Assembly (NCBI GenBank): GCA_903871775.1
Contig: CAIQIA010000026.1
Location: 62,001-126,000, forward strand
Length of the DNA: 64,000 bases
Direction: 5' to 3'
DNA from: an uncultured cyanobacterium
Lineage (GTDB): Bacteria > Cyanobacteriota > Cyanobacteriia > PCC-6307 > Cyanobiaceae
Shown: positions 1 through 7,773 of the stretch, one piece after another
How the letters are laid out: each line of letters starts with the position of its first letter
Position numbering within the stretch: position 1 is the first letter of the stretch
The notes under the pieces: model-generated
Told to the model about the DNA's origin: nothing
The model's input: only the letters and a program-made list of their open reading frames with translations
The model's database searches: none
Translations under genes and position numbers: made by a program

Positions 1-352
1 AGAACGCCGCCACCGCTGGCGGCAGCAGCGGCCGGCAGCGGTCATACAGGGCCAGGCGATGGGCGGCCACACCACCGGCACGGATCGACCGGCAGGGCCA
101 GCCCCCCAGGAACTCAAGCAGCTGTCCATGCTCAAGCGCCAGGCAGGCGGCCAGCTTCAGCTGCAGCAGGGCGATCTGGGCCGGGTTGCGGTCGAGCACC
201 AGCAGCCGCGCCGGGCCTTCGGCCAGCAGGGCCAGGCTGTTGTCGCCCCCCGAACCGATCGACAGCACCGTGCGACCGGCCAGCGGCCCCAGGGCCTCCA
301 CCAGCAGGTCGGCGTCCTCCCAGCACTGGCCGTAGGTGAGCCGCTCAGCCAT
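1..352 (-). CDS. DUF3419 family protein (BtaA-like AdoMet transferase), 3' end beyond window
   Basis: The first 117 residues are visible; the C-terminus lies beyond the window edge. The N-terminus carries a Y-x-Q-C-W-E-D motif near residues 7-13 and a glycine-rich nucleotide-binding loop S-I-G-S-G-G-D-N near residues 32-39, followed by L-D-R-N-P-A-Q. This pattern is typical of DUF3419, whose best known member, BtaA, moves a 3-amino-3-carboxypropyl group from S-adenosylmethionine to diacylglycerol in betaine-lipid synthesis. The substrate here is unknown. The ATG overlaps the end of the upstream dikinase gene by 8 nt, so it is the last visible gene of the minus-strand unit that starts near 6359. 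No partner BtaB-type methyltransferase is seen in the window. Confidence 0.8.
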   Translation of the reverse strand, partial: MAERLTYGQCWEDADLLVEALGPLAGRTVLSIGSGGDNSLALLAEGPARLLVLDRNPAQIALLQLKLAACLALEHGQLLEFLGGWPCRSIRAGGVAAHRLALYDRCRPLLPPAVAAF

Positions 353-2864
353 CACCCCCGCGGGCCAGCAGCCGCACCCGGCCGCTGGCGCCATCGATCT
401 CGACCCGGTCGCCATCGGCCAGCCGACCGGCGATGCCCGCCAGTTCGGTGACCATCGGCAGCCCCACCTCCCGCGCAACGATCGCCACGTGCGACAGGGC
501 GCTGCCCCGTTCCACCAGCAGACCGGCGGCATGGGGGAACAGCAGCACCCAGCCCGGATCGGTGGCCTGGGCCACCAGGATCGGCCGCGCCCCCGGGCCC
601 GGCCGCCGCTGCTCGAGCCAGAGCAGCGGATCGCCCACCCGTTCGATCGCCGCCTGCACCCGTCCTGGCGAACAGCCCAGGCCCTGCCAGCCCTCAGGCC
701 CCGGATCCGCAACGGCGGCCTGGGGCAGGTCGAGGTGGGGCAGGCCCTCGGTCACGAACCGCCGCGGCAGGGGCGCCAGCGCCCGCTGCTGCAGCCATTG
801 GCGGCGGCGCAGGGCCACCAGGCCGCCCACGTCGGTGCAGCTGGCGGTGCCCTCCACCAGCCCCAGCAGCTCCTCCACCTCCAGAAACACGGCGTCGTCG
901 CCCCGGTCGAGCAGCCCCAGGTCGGCATAACGGCGGCCGAGGCTCAGCAGCAGCCGCCGGGCCTGGCCGAACACCCGCGTGCGTTCGAAGCGCAGGTTCT
1001 CGCGCTCGGCCAGCAACCGCCGCAGCCGCCGCCGCAGCCAGCCCAGGGGCAATCGCTGCCAGGGGGGACAGGGGCGGGGCAGGGTCGCCGGCGGCGGCGC
1101 ATCCGCAGGGGCCGGGGACCCGGCAGAGGCAGCGGCGGCGGCCAGGCTGCGCAGCAACGGCAGCGGGTCATCCGCCAGGGTGCGCGTCTCGAGCTTCAGC
1201 TCACCGAGGCAGCGATCGCCGAAGGCCTCGAGGTAGGCATCCAGCTCGGCCTGCAGCCACGGATGGTTGGCCACGGCCCGGGCGATGGCGTCGCCATGAC
1301 CAGCCGCCAGCACCGCCACCAGGGCCGGCTCCGGGGCCAGCCGGCGCCCCAGGGCGGCGATGCGCCGGTGCGGTTCGGCGCTGATCACCGCCCCCAGATC
1401 GCTGATCCACGCCTGCAGCACCCGGCCGTCGGGATCCAGGCGCCAGCGCTGCAGCAGCCCCCGCAGCACGCCGTAGACGACCATCGCGAAGAAGTCGTTG
1501 ATCAGCGGTGCATCCCAGTGGCTCAGCAGCTGCCCCTCCAGGCGGCGGTAGTGCTGCACCAGCTGCTGGGGATCGGCCTCCGGCAGGGCCGCCAGGGCCG
1601 CGGGGGGCAGCAGCACCCGGTCGAGCCGCCGGCGAAAGGCCCGACGGCGCCGCTCGAGGCCCACGGCATTGGCGACCATGGCCAGCAGCAACCGCACCAG
1701 CCGCAGCAGATCGGCCAGGGCCACCGTCGACGGCTCCAACCGCAACCGCTCCCGCTCGGCCGCCTCGAGCGGTTGCTGCACCCCCAGCATCTGCTCCAGA
1801 AACGGCGCATTGAGCCGATAGCCGGGCAACAGCGACAGCACCCGGTACCAGCTCTGCAGGTTGTAGTAGATGCGGCCGTTGTGGAAGCCGATCATCGTCG
1901 CCAGCACCCCGCGATGGCGCCGGATCAGCGCTGCCTCCACCCCCATGAAGCGGCAGAAGCCGGCATAGACCTCGGTGTAGGCCTTGCGGGCGAACGAGAA
2001 GGTGAGCGGTGTCGTGACGCCCGAATAGCTCTCGACGATGTTGCTGTTGTCCCAGAGACCGGCGCTGCCACCACCGGTCGACGCCGGCGCCAGGCCGGTG
2101 ATGGGCCGCACCTGCAGCAACCAGAGCCGCCCCTCGCCATCGAGGGCCCACTCCACATCCTGCGGAGCCCCCAGCCGCCGCTCCAGGTCGGCGAGCAGCC
2201 GCTGCAGACGCTGCAGCACAGCGGGCGACATCAGCGGGCGGCCGGGCTCGAGGGTGTGCTGCTCGAGCACACGGCCATCGCCGGCCAGCCGATAACGATC
2301 GCCGCTGCAGCGGCCCGCCAGCAGGTCGGCCGCCACACCGGCCACCGCCTGCACGAGGGTGACGCCCCGGAGACCGCTCACCGGATCCGCCCCGAAGGCC
2401 ACCCCCGCCACCGTCGCCGGCAGCATCGGCTGCAGCAGCAGGGCCGACCGACCGGCCCCCTCCCCCCCGGCCCCCAGCAGCTGCCGGTAGCGGGCCAGGG
2501 CCGGCCCCTCGGCCGCAGCCCACAACTCGGCCACCGTGGCCTCCAGGGCGGCCGTCGGCACCCCCAGCCGGGTGGTGTACTGCCCGGCGAAGCTGTGCAC
2601 CTGGCCGTCTTCGACGATGGCCGACGAGCGCACGGCCCAGCCCGCCGCCATCGCGGGCAGCCCCGCCAGGGCCGCCGCCGGCAACGACCAGCCGCCGGGA
2701 CCCTCAGGCGGCAGCAGCACCACCCCCGGCCAGACCGGATAGCCCAGGGCCGCCAGCCGCCGCAGCGCCCCCGCCTTGCCCCCGAAGCGCTGCAGCAGCG
2801 CCGCCGATGGCGGCTCGCGGCCCAGCAGCGGCAGCACCTCCAGCGGCGGGCGGGGGTCCCTCAT
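345..2864 (-). CDS. Dikinase with N-terminal ATP-binding and C-terminal phospho-histidine domains (rifampicin-phosphotransferase-like)
   Basis: This 839-residue protein begins with a PPDK/PEP-synthase ATP-binding domain: the G-G-K-A-x-x-L signature is near residues 28-34, V-R-S-S-A near 78-82, and F-A-G-Q-Y near 92-96. The phospho-histidine swivelling domain with S-x-x-L-S-H-V-A-I-V-A-R-E is at the very C-terminus, with the histidine near 792. True PEP synthases place this domain in the middle and end with a PEP-binding barrel, which is missing here. The order ATP domain, central helical domain, C-terminal histidine matches rifampicin phosphotransferase, which passes the beta-phosphate of ATP to a substrate held by the central domain. 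The substrate is unknown. The ATG overlaps the upstream prenyltransferase stop as ATGA. Annotation pipelines will often call this PEP synthase. Confidence 0.85.
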   Translation of the reverse strand: MRDPRPPLEVLPLLGREPPSAALLQRFGGKAGALRRLAALGYPVWPGVVLLPPEGPGGWSLPAAALAGLPAMAAGWAVRSSAIVEDGQVHSFAGQYTTRLGVPTAALEATVAELWAAAEGPALARYRQLLGAGGEGAGRSALLLQPMLPATVAGVAFGADPVSGLRGVTLVQAVAGVAADLLAGRCSGDRYRLAGDGRVLEQHTLEPGRPLMSPAVLQRLQRLLADLERRLGAPQDVEWALDGEGRLWLLQVRPITGLAPASTGGGSAGLWDNSNIVESYSGVTTPLTFSFARKAYTEVYAGFCRFMGVEAALIRRHRGVLATMIGFHNGRIYYNLQSWYRVLSLLPGYRLNAPFLEQMLGVQQPLEAAERERLRLEPSTVALADLLRLVRLLLAMVANAVGLERRRRAFRRRLDRVLLPPAALAALPEADPQQLVQHYRRLEGQLLSHWDAPLINDFFAMVVYGVLRGLLQRWRLDPDGRVLQAWISDLGAVISAEPHRRIAALGRRLAPEPALVAVLAAGHGDAIARAVANHPWLQAELDAYLEAFGDRCLGELKLETRTLADDPLPLLRSLAAAAASAGSPAPADAPPPATLPRPCPPWQRLPLGWLRRRLRRLLAERENLRFERTRVFGQARRLLLSLGRRYADLGLLDRGDDAVFLEVEELLGLVEGTASCTDVGGLVALRRRQWLQQRALAPLPRRFVTEGLPHLDLPQAAVADPGPEGWQGLGCSPGRVQAAIERVGDPLLWLEQRRPGPGARPILVAQATDPGWVLLFPHAAGLLVERGSALSHVAIVAREVGLPMVTELAGIAGRLADGDRVEIDGASGRVRLLARGGDG

Positions 2865-3718
2865 GGCGCCCAGCCCAGGGCCAGATACAGCACCACGATC
2901 CAGAGGCTGCTCGGGGTCGCCAGCGGCTGGGTTCCGCGCCCCGCCAGGGCCGCCGCCACGGTCAGCAGCAGCATCGGCGTGAGCAGCCACGGCAGCGACG
3001 GCTGCGGCACCACCACGGCCGCGATGGCCGCACCGGCCAGCGAGATCGCCAGGGCCAGCAGCCACACCGCCACCGCCCGCCGCCAGCCCCAGGCGGCGCT
3101 GTAGCTCTCGACGCCGACGGGGTCGGCCCCGGCCCGCCACGTCTTGCGTCCCACCTCAAAACCCAGGGAGGCGCCGAAGGTGCAGGCCAGAAACGGCAGC
3201 AGGCGCAGCAGCGGCTGGGGCAGGGGCAGCGCCACCGCCATCGCCAGCAGAGCCAGCAGCGGCACGATCAGCAGATGGCTGCAGGCATAGAGCCCCAGCC
3301 GCCGCCGTAGCCCCACGGGGCAGAAAAACTCGGCCGTCATCAGCAGAAACCAGCCCCACACGGCCGCCAGCAGCGGCAGGGCCGCCGGCCGCGCGAGCAG
3401 CACCACCGCCCACTGCAGGGCCGCCGCCACGGCCGCGAGGGCGGCGAGGTCAGCCAGGCTCAGCAGGCCCCGGGGCAGGGGCCGCTGGGGCCGCCAGCGA
3501 CGGTCGGCCTCGAGGTCCTTGACGTCGTCGGCGCAGCGCATCAGCAGAAACTGCAGCAGCACCACCACCGCGGCCGTGACCATCGCGCCGGGGGCCGCCG
3601 GGCGATCCGCCAGCCGAGCGGCATGGGCCACCGCGGCACCCGCGAAGACCAGGATCAGCGGGCCATGGCGCTGCAACGGAAACCGCTCGGCCAGGTACTG
3701 CCCATGGCGGTTCAGCAC
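2861..3718 (-). CDS. UbiA-family prenyltransferase, integral membrane
   Basis: This 285-residue polytopic membrane protein has about eight hydrophobic segments. The first aspartate-rich motif D-D-V-K-D-L-E-A-D is at residues 64-72 and is followed by R-P-Q-R-P-L-P-R-G, the usual Mg-diphosphate-binding loop of UbiA enzymes. The second Asp-rich motif is not visible; its place is taken by F-E-V-G-R-K-T near 187-193 and V-E-S-Y-S near 203-207, suggesting a distinct UbiA subfamily. UbiA enzymes join a prenyl diphosphate to an acceptor at the membrane; here neither is known. The start is a GTG that overlaps the upstream gene by 7 nt, and the stop overlaps the dikinase start as ATGA, so translation is probably coupled on both sides. 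Confidence 0.85.
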   Translation of the reverse strand: MLNRHGQYLAERFPLQRHGPLILVFAGAAVAHAARLADRPAAPGAMVTAAVVVLLQFLLMRCADDVKDLEADRRWRPQRPLPRGLLSLADLAALAAVAAALQWAVVLLARPAALPLLAAVWGWFLLMTAEFFCPVGLRRRLGLYACSHLLIVPLLALLAMAVALPLPQPLLRLLPFLACTFGASLGFEVGRKTWRAGADPVGVESYSAAWGWRRAVAVWLLALAISLAGAAIAAVVVPQPSLPWLLTPMLLLTVAAALAGRGTQPLATPSSLWIVVLYLALGWAP

Positions 3719-4158
3719 GGAGCGTCTCCCCGGCCGGCCGCCAGGGCGGCCTCCACCTCGGCGGCGCTCCAGCCCCCCCGCAGCAGATCGGCGCGGATGT
3801 GGTCGTCATCACCGCCCGCCTGGCGCCGACGCGCGACGTAGGCCTTGATCACCGGGCCGGATGTCACCTGACTGAAGCCATGGCGGGAGGCCCCGGGCCA
3901 GGACCCGCCCAGCAGGCGGATCACCAGACCCACCAGCAGCACGGTCACGGCCCCCAGGATCCAGGCCAGCAGCCCCCAGAAAACGGCTCCCACCCCAAGG
4001 GTGCAGACGATCGACATGGTCAGCGCGGCGCCGGCGTTGTAGAGCGACCCCGTCAGCACCGTCAGCCACACCAGCAGCAACGGCGCCCCCACGAGCACAT
4101 CCCGCAGCAGCGGTGAACCAGACATGCGGCGGGAAGGGTCAACCATGCGGAACGACAT
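3712..4158 (-). CDS. Small membrane protein of unknown function in the UbiA/radical SAM unit
   Basis: This 148-residue protein is not recognised as a named family. Two long hydrophobic segments lie near residues 22-50 and 56-85, followed by a basic stretch and a soluble tail ending with a helical motif (I-R-A-D-L-L-R-G-G-W-S, then A-E-V-E-A-A-L) near 121-140. That tail resembles the short 'I..L...GW....V..A' repeats often seen next to membrane segments, whose role is unclear. It sits 4 nt downstream of the duplicated membrane protein and overlaps the prenyltransferase start by 7 nt, so it is almost certainly co-translated with them. It may be an accessory or scaffold subunit of the membrane enzymes; this is inference. 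Confidence 0.7.
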   Translation of the reverse strand: MSFRMVDPSRRMSGSPLLRDVLVGAPLLLVWLTVLTGSLYNAGAALTMSIVCTLGVGAVFWGLLAWILGAVTVLLVGLVIRLLGGSWPGASRHGFSQVTSGPVIKAYVARRRQAGGDDDHIRADLLRGGWSAAEVEAALAAGRGDAPC

Positions 4159-4162
4159 CGAA

Positions 4163-5176
4163 TCAGAGGCGGTTGTCGAGGGCCAGGTCCCAGTAGCGGA
4201 TGAAGCCGAACATCAGCGCCATGTAGCAGGGAATGGCGAAGGCGATCTCGATCGGCGCCCCCAGCACCGGGAGGGTGAAGCCGCTGAAGTTGGCGATGGC
4301 ACTGGGCCCGTAGACGCGGATGCCGGCCGCCAGCAGGCCGTATTCGATCGGCAGGGCCACAGCGGTGGCGATGGCCACGGCCAGCACAAAGCGCAGGGCC
4401 ACCGACAGGTGCAGGCCGATGCGCGTCACCACCGCCGCCGTGATCGCGATGACCAGCACCCACAGGCCGCTCATCAGCAGCGAGACATCGCGATGCAGGT
4501 AAGACCAGGCCGGCAGGCCACGGTTCGACACCATCGGCTCGACCATCAGCTCGAACAGCAGCACCGCCGCCAGGGTCAGCAGCAGCCCCCGCCCCCAGCG
4601 GATCCGCCGCATCGGGATCAGCAGCGCATCGTCGATCACCAGGCACCAGTAGCGGTAGAACCCCAGCACCAGGGCGGTGAACACCGGCACGTAATACAGA
4701 ACCGCCAGCGGCACCCCGTCGATCCAGCCACCGACGGCGGCCTCGTGCACCTCAGGGGCATAGCTGCGGATGCCCAGCCGCACCACCAGCCATTCCAGCG
4801 GCACCACCAGCACGGTGAGCACCACCACGTTGAGCAGACCACGGCGCCACGCCCGCCAGTGGGGCAGCAGCCGGTCGCCGAGTTCCACCACCAGCAGAAA
4901 CAGCACCGACCAGCCCAGCGTCAGCACCCAGCTCACATCGCGGTAGAGGTAGGCCCAGCGCCCCAGATGGGCGTTGTGCCACATGGGCGCCGTGAACATC
5001 TCGAAGATCAGCACCCCCAGGGCCATCACACCGAAGCGCTGGCCCAGGCGTTCCACCCGCCGCGACAGCAGGGCCAGGCCGGCGGCACTGCCGGCGAGCA
5101 CCCCCAGCTGAAACAGCACCCCCGCCAGGGTGGGGGTGCGATCGACGGCACAGGTGCTGAGGGATGACAGGTCCAT
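4163..5176 (-). CDS. Polytopic membrane protein built from two ~150-residue repeats, function unknown
   Basis: The 337-residue protein has about ten hydrophobic segments and a clear internal duplication. Residues 56-89 match 206-239 (shared F-E-x-x-x-x-P-M, L-x-x-W-x-Y-L-x-R-D-V-S). Residues 125-142 match 275-292 (P-[LI]-E-[WY], G-I-R-x-Y-x-P). Residues 155-179 match 307-331 (G-F-x-R-Y-W-x-L). The offset is 150-152 throughout. Conserved Glu, Arg, Asp and Tyr facing similar positions in both halves look like an active or binding site rather than a plain channel. I do not recognise the family; membrane cyclases such as heterodimeric lycopene cyclases are only a loose comparison. It lies 4 nt from both its neighbours in the unit. 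Confidence 0.75.
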   Translation of the reverse strand: MDLSSLSTCAVDRTPTLAGVLFQLGVLAGSAAGLALLSRRVERLGQRFGVMALGVLIFEMFTAPMWHNAHLGRWAYLYRDVSWVLTLGWSVLFLLVVELGDRLLPHWRAWRRGLLNVVVLTVLVVPLEWLVVRLGIRSYAPEVHEAAVGGWIDGVPLAVLYYVPVFTALVLGFYRYWCLVIDDALLIPMRRIRWGRGLLLTLAAVLLFELMVEPMVSNRGLPAWSYLHRDVSLLMSGLWVLVIAITAAVVTRIGLHLSVALRFVLAVAIATAVALPIEYGLLAAGIRVYGPSAIANFSGFTLPVLGAPIEIAFAIPCYMALMFGFIRYWDLALDNRL

Positions 5177-5180
5177 CGGC

Positions 5181-6359
5181 TCAGACCGAAAGCGGCGGCA
5201 CCGGCCGCGACCGCCCCGGCTGCACGCCGGGACGCTGCAGGCTGCCCGAATCCTTCACCTTGCAGCCCCCCCACTTGGCCTGGGCGAAATCGGGATCACG
5301 GCTCAGCCGTTCCCACACCTGCCACAGGGGCTGCTCGAGCACATTGCCGAAGATGGCGTGGTTGAAATCGCACGACATCACATCGCCATAGGGAGACAGG
5401 TAGAAGTAACTGGTGCCGCAGGCGCAGCCGACGCTGCGATGGCTGGTGATGTACGCCGAGAACACCACCCCGGGATAGCGGGGATCGGCATTCCAGCGGT
5501 CGGCCGAGCGCACCATCGCCTCGACCCAGTCGCCCTGGTCGACCAGGTCATCGCGATGCTGCAGCCGGCCGCTGGGGAGGGCATCGAACACCAGCAGCTC
5601 ATGGGCACCCACCCGACGGGCCAGCTCGACCCGCCGCGCCAGCTCGCCGGCGGCCCAGTCTTCAGGGGTGAGGGTGGTCGAGATGCCCACCGACAGGCCC
5701 TCCCGGCGGGCAGCCTGCAGCCCCTCCAGGGCCCGGTCGAACAACCCTGGAGTGCCGCGGCGCTGGTCATGGCTGCTGGCATCGGCCCCATCGAGGCTCA
5801 CGTAGACGCTGTCGAGGCCGGCCCGCCGCAGCTCGCGGGCCCGCGCGGCCAGATGCCAGCCGTTGGTGAACAGCAGCACGGTCGACAGCGACTTGTCGAC
5901 GGCCGCGATCACCGCGGCCAGATCTGGCCGCAGCAGCGGTTCACCCCCGACCAGGTTGATGATCGACACCCCCAGCTGCTGGGCCTCGCCGATCACCTGC
6001 CGCAGTTGTTCCAGGCTCAGCAACGGCCGCCCCGGCTCTTCGACGGCGTCATAGAAGCTGCAGTGGCCGCAGCGGGCATTGCAGCCGTCCGTGACGGCGA
6101 TGCTCATCAGATTGGGCAGGTTGCGGTTCTGAATGCCGCGGTACAGGGTGCGGGCGATGAAATGGGCGGCGGGGCCGCTGAACAGGGCCGGTGTCGACAG
6201 CGAATAGACCGGATGACCATCACGAACATGGATGATCTTGTTGTGGTTCAGATAGATCCGGTACAGCACATCAACGAAGGTGCAGCTGCTGTCAAGGCCG
6301 CGCCGCAGCAGGAACCAGCGCAACCGCAGGGCCTGGGGCAGGGACCAAGCACGTCTCAT
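5181..6359 (-). CDS. Radical SAM protein with SPASM-like C-terminal region
   Basis: This 392-residue protein carries the radical SAM Cys motif C-N-A-R-C-G-H-C, with cysteines at 93, 97 and 100, then a V-G-G-E-P-L segment and the S-L-D-G-A strand typical of the partial TIM barrel. The C-terminal part has further cysteines (C-A-C-G-T, then S-C-D-F-N and G-G-C-K) separated by Y-L-S-P-Y-G-D, as in SPASM domains that bind extra Fe-S clusters. An unusual N-terminal region of about 85 residues precedes the barrel. It is the first gene of the six-gene unit, 96 nt after the TspO gene. The substrate could be a peptide, a lipid or a small molecule; the membrane-rich context favours a lipid, but this is not shown. 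Confidence 0.85.
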   Translation of the reverse strand: MRRAWSLPQALRLRWFLLRRGLDSSCTFVDVLYRIYLNHNKIIHVRDGHPVYSLSTPALFSGPAAHFIARTLYRGIQNRNLPNLMSIAVTDGCNARCGHCSFYDAVEEPGRPLLSLEQLRQVIGEAQQLGVSIINLVGGEPLLRPDLAAVIAAVDKSLSTVLLFTNGWHLAARARELRRAGLDSVYVSLDGADASSHDQRRGTPGLFDRALEGLQAARREGLSVGISTTLTPEDWAAGELARRVELARRVGAHELLVFDALPSGRLQHRDDLVDQGDWVEAMVRSADRWNADPRYPGVVFSAYITSHRSVGCACGTSYFYLSPYGDVMSCDFNHAIFGNVLEQPLWQVWERLSRDPDFAQAKWGGCKVKDSGSLQRPGVQPGRSRPVPPLSV

Positions 6360-6454
6360 GTGAGAACCGTATTCAGCGCCCGGAGCAGGCCCCCGTTCCG
6401 GGGATTGTCTTCAGCTTCCCCTGGGTGACCCGGCACCTCCGTGGGGCCAGACCC

Positions 6455-6916
6455 TCAGCGGTTGAGCCGCTGCATCTGCCAGGTCACCAGGGTGCCCACC
6501 GGGCTCCAGAGCAGATAGGGCACCAGCAACAGGGCCGCCAGGGGCACCCGCGCCGCCACCACCACCGCCAGGGCCACCCCCCACAGCCAGCCCGCCAGGC
6601 CGATGCCGGTGCCGCTGGCCAGGCGGCGGGTCCGGCAGATGAGCAGCGTGTAGCTCTGCACGAGCAGCAGCAGCCCCAGAAAGCCCACCATCAGCCCCCA
6701 GCTGGCCGTGGCCGTCCAGGTCAGCAGGGCGGCGGCGTAGAAGCACAGGTAGATGAACAGCCAGATCAGCGGGATCAGCTGCTCGAAGGTGAGCCAGTCG
6801 GGCCGGCGCAACCGCAGAAACCAGGCGAACTCCTCGGCCGAGGGCCGCAGCAGCCAGGCCACGGCCAGCAGCACCAGCAGAATCACCAGGGCGGCCACCA
6901 CGGCTGTTCTCCCCAC
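6455..6916 (-). CDS. tspO: TspO/MBR family protein (tryptophan-rich sensory protein)
   Basis: The 153-residue protein has five predicted membrane segments and the TspO/MBR signature, seen as W-L-L-R-P near residues 21-25, then R-R-P-D-W-L-T-F-E and L-I-P-L-I-W-L-F-I-Y. TspO proteins bind tetrapyrroles and sterols and modulate their breakdown or transport. Length fits the family (about 155-165). The start is a GTG. It is on the same strand as the radical SAM unit, 96 nt upstream of it, so it could be the leader gene of that transcript or a separate unit. It is divergent from the DUF427 gene with only 58 nt between. Confidence 0.85.
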   Translation of the reverse strand: MGRTAVVAALVILLVLLAVAWLLRPSAEEFAWFLRLRRPDWLTFEQLIPLIWLFIYLCFYAAALLTWTATASWGLMVGFLGLLLLVQSYTLLICRTRRLASGTGIGLAGWLWGVALAVVVAARVPLAALLLVPYLLWSPVGTLVTWQMQRLNR

Positions 6917-6974
6917 GCGTCCCCAGCCTGCCTGGCCGGCGCGCGATCATGGGGGACCCCCGCCCACAGCACCG

Positions 6975-7259
6975 ATGCAAGCCCGCTGGAACGGCGCCGT
7001 GATCGCCAGCAGTGACGACATCGTCACCGTCGAAGGCAACGCCTATTTCCCCGCCGATGCCCTGCAGGCCGACTGCTTCAGGCCCTCTGACCATCGCTCG
7101 GTCTGCGGCTGGAAAGGCGAAGCCCACTACTACGACGTGGTCGTCGACGGCCAGGTGAACGCCAACGCCGCCTGGTTCTACCCCGACCCCAAGCCCGCCG
7201 CCGCCGAGATCAAGGGGCGGGTGGCCTTCTGGAAAGGGGTCCAGGTCGCCCGCGCCTAG
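6975..7259 (+). CDS. DUF427 domain protein
   Basis: This 94-residue protein shows the DUF427 pattern: V-I-A-S-S-D-D near residues 9-15, E-G-N-A-Y-F-P, the C-x-W-K-G-E-A-H-Y-Y segment near 45-54, and A-A-W-F-Y-P-x-P near the end. The family folds as a small beta-barrel and its biochemical role is not established. It is transcribed divergently from tspO and converges with the cupin gene, the two stop codons overlapping by 4 nt. Confidence 0.85.
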   Translation: MQARWNGAVIASSDDIVTVEGNAYFPADALQADCFRPSDHRSVCGWKGEAHYYDVVVDGQVNANAAWFYPDPKPAAAEIKGRVAFWKGVQVARA

Positions 7260-7705
7260 GGCCGGTCGGCATCGAGATCGAAATCCACAAAATCGAAGCC
7301 GGGCCCCACGCAGCAGCTCACCAGGCTCCAGGCCCCCAGGCTGCGGGCGGCCTGCCACCAGCCGGCGGGCACCACCAACACCGGCTGCAGGTCAGGCTGC
7401 CCGGGGCTGAAGCCCAGGCCATGGCTGGCGGCGGGTTGGTCGTGGTCGGGGCGCAGCCGCAGCTCAAGCGGGGCGCCGGCGATGAAATGCCAGCTCTCAT
7501 CGGCCCCACGCACCCGGTGCCAGCGGCTGGGTCTGTCGGCTTCCAGCAGGAACAGGATCACGGTCAGGGCCGCCCGGCGGGCGCCATCGTCGCGGCTCAC
7601 CTGCTCGCTGCTGCGGTGGATCTCGCGATACCAACCCCCTTCCGGATGGGGCTGCAGGCCGAAGCGGCTGATCAGGGCCTGGCTGGTCTGGTGGGGCTGG
7701 TCCAC
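7256..7705 (-). CDS. Cupin domain protein, DUF985 family
   Basis: The 149-residue protein has the features of DUF985 cupins: H-P-E-G-G-W-Y-R-E near residues 20-28, the paired H-R and D-E-x-W-H-F of the cupin metal or ligand site, V-V-P-A-G-W-W-Q-A, and a C-terminal V-G-P-G-F-D-F-V-D-F-D. These single-barrel proteins resemble sugar epimerase-like cupins, but no reaction is known for the group. It ends convergently over the stop of the DUF427 gene and starts 68 nt from a divergent small membrane protein gene. Confidence 0.85.
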   Translation of the reverse strand: MDQPHQTSQALISRFGLQPHPEGGWYREIHRSSEQVSRDDGARRAALTVILFLLEADRPSRWHRVRGADESWHFIAGAPLELRLRPDHDQPAASHGLGFSPGQPDLQPVLVVPAGWWQAARSLGAWSLVSCCVGPGFDFVDFDLDADRP

Positions 7706-7773
7706 GGGGATCCCGGCCTGAGCCGATAGGGTCGGCGTTCAGATTGCCCCACGCCGCCCCAGGCCCCTCCGCC

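Noticed and set aside
336-3104. Long plus-strand open frame of 922 codons opposite the dikinase and UbiA genes
   Set aside because: It is antisense to two genes with clear motifs, is Gln/His/Arg-rich, and shows no domain. Such frames are a by-product of GC-rich codon use.
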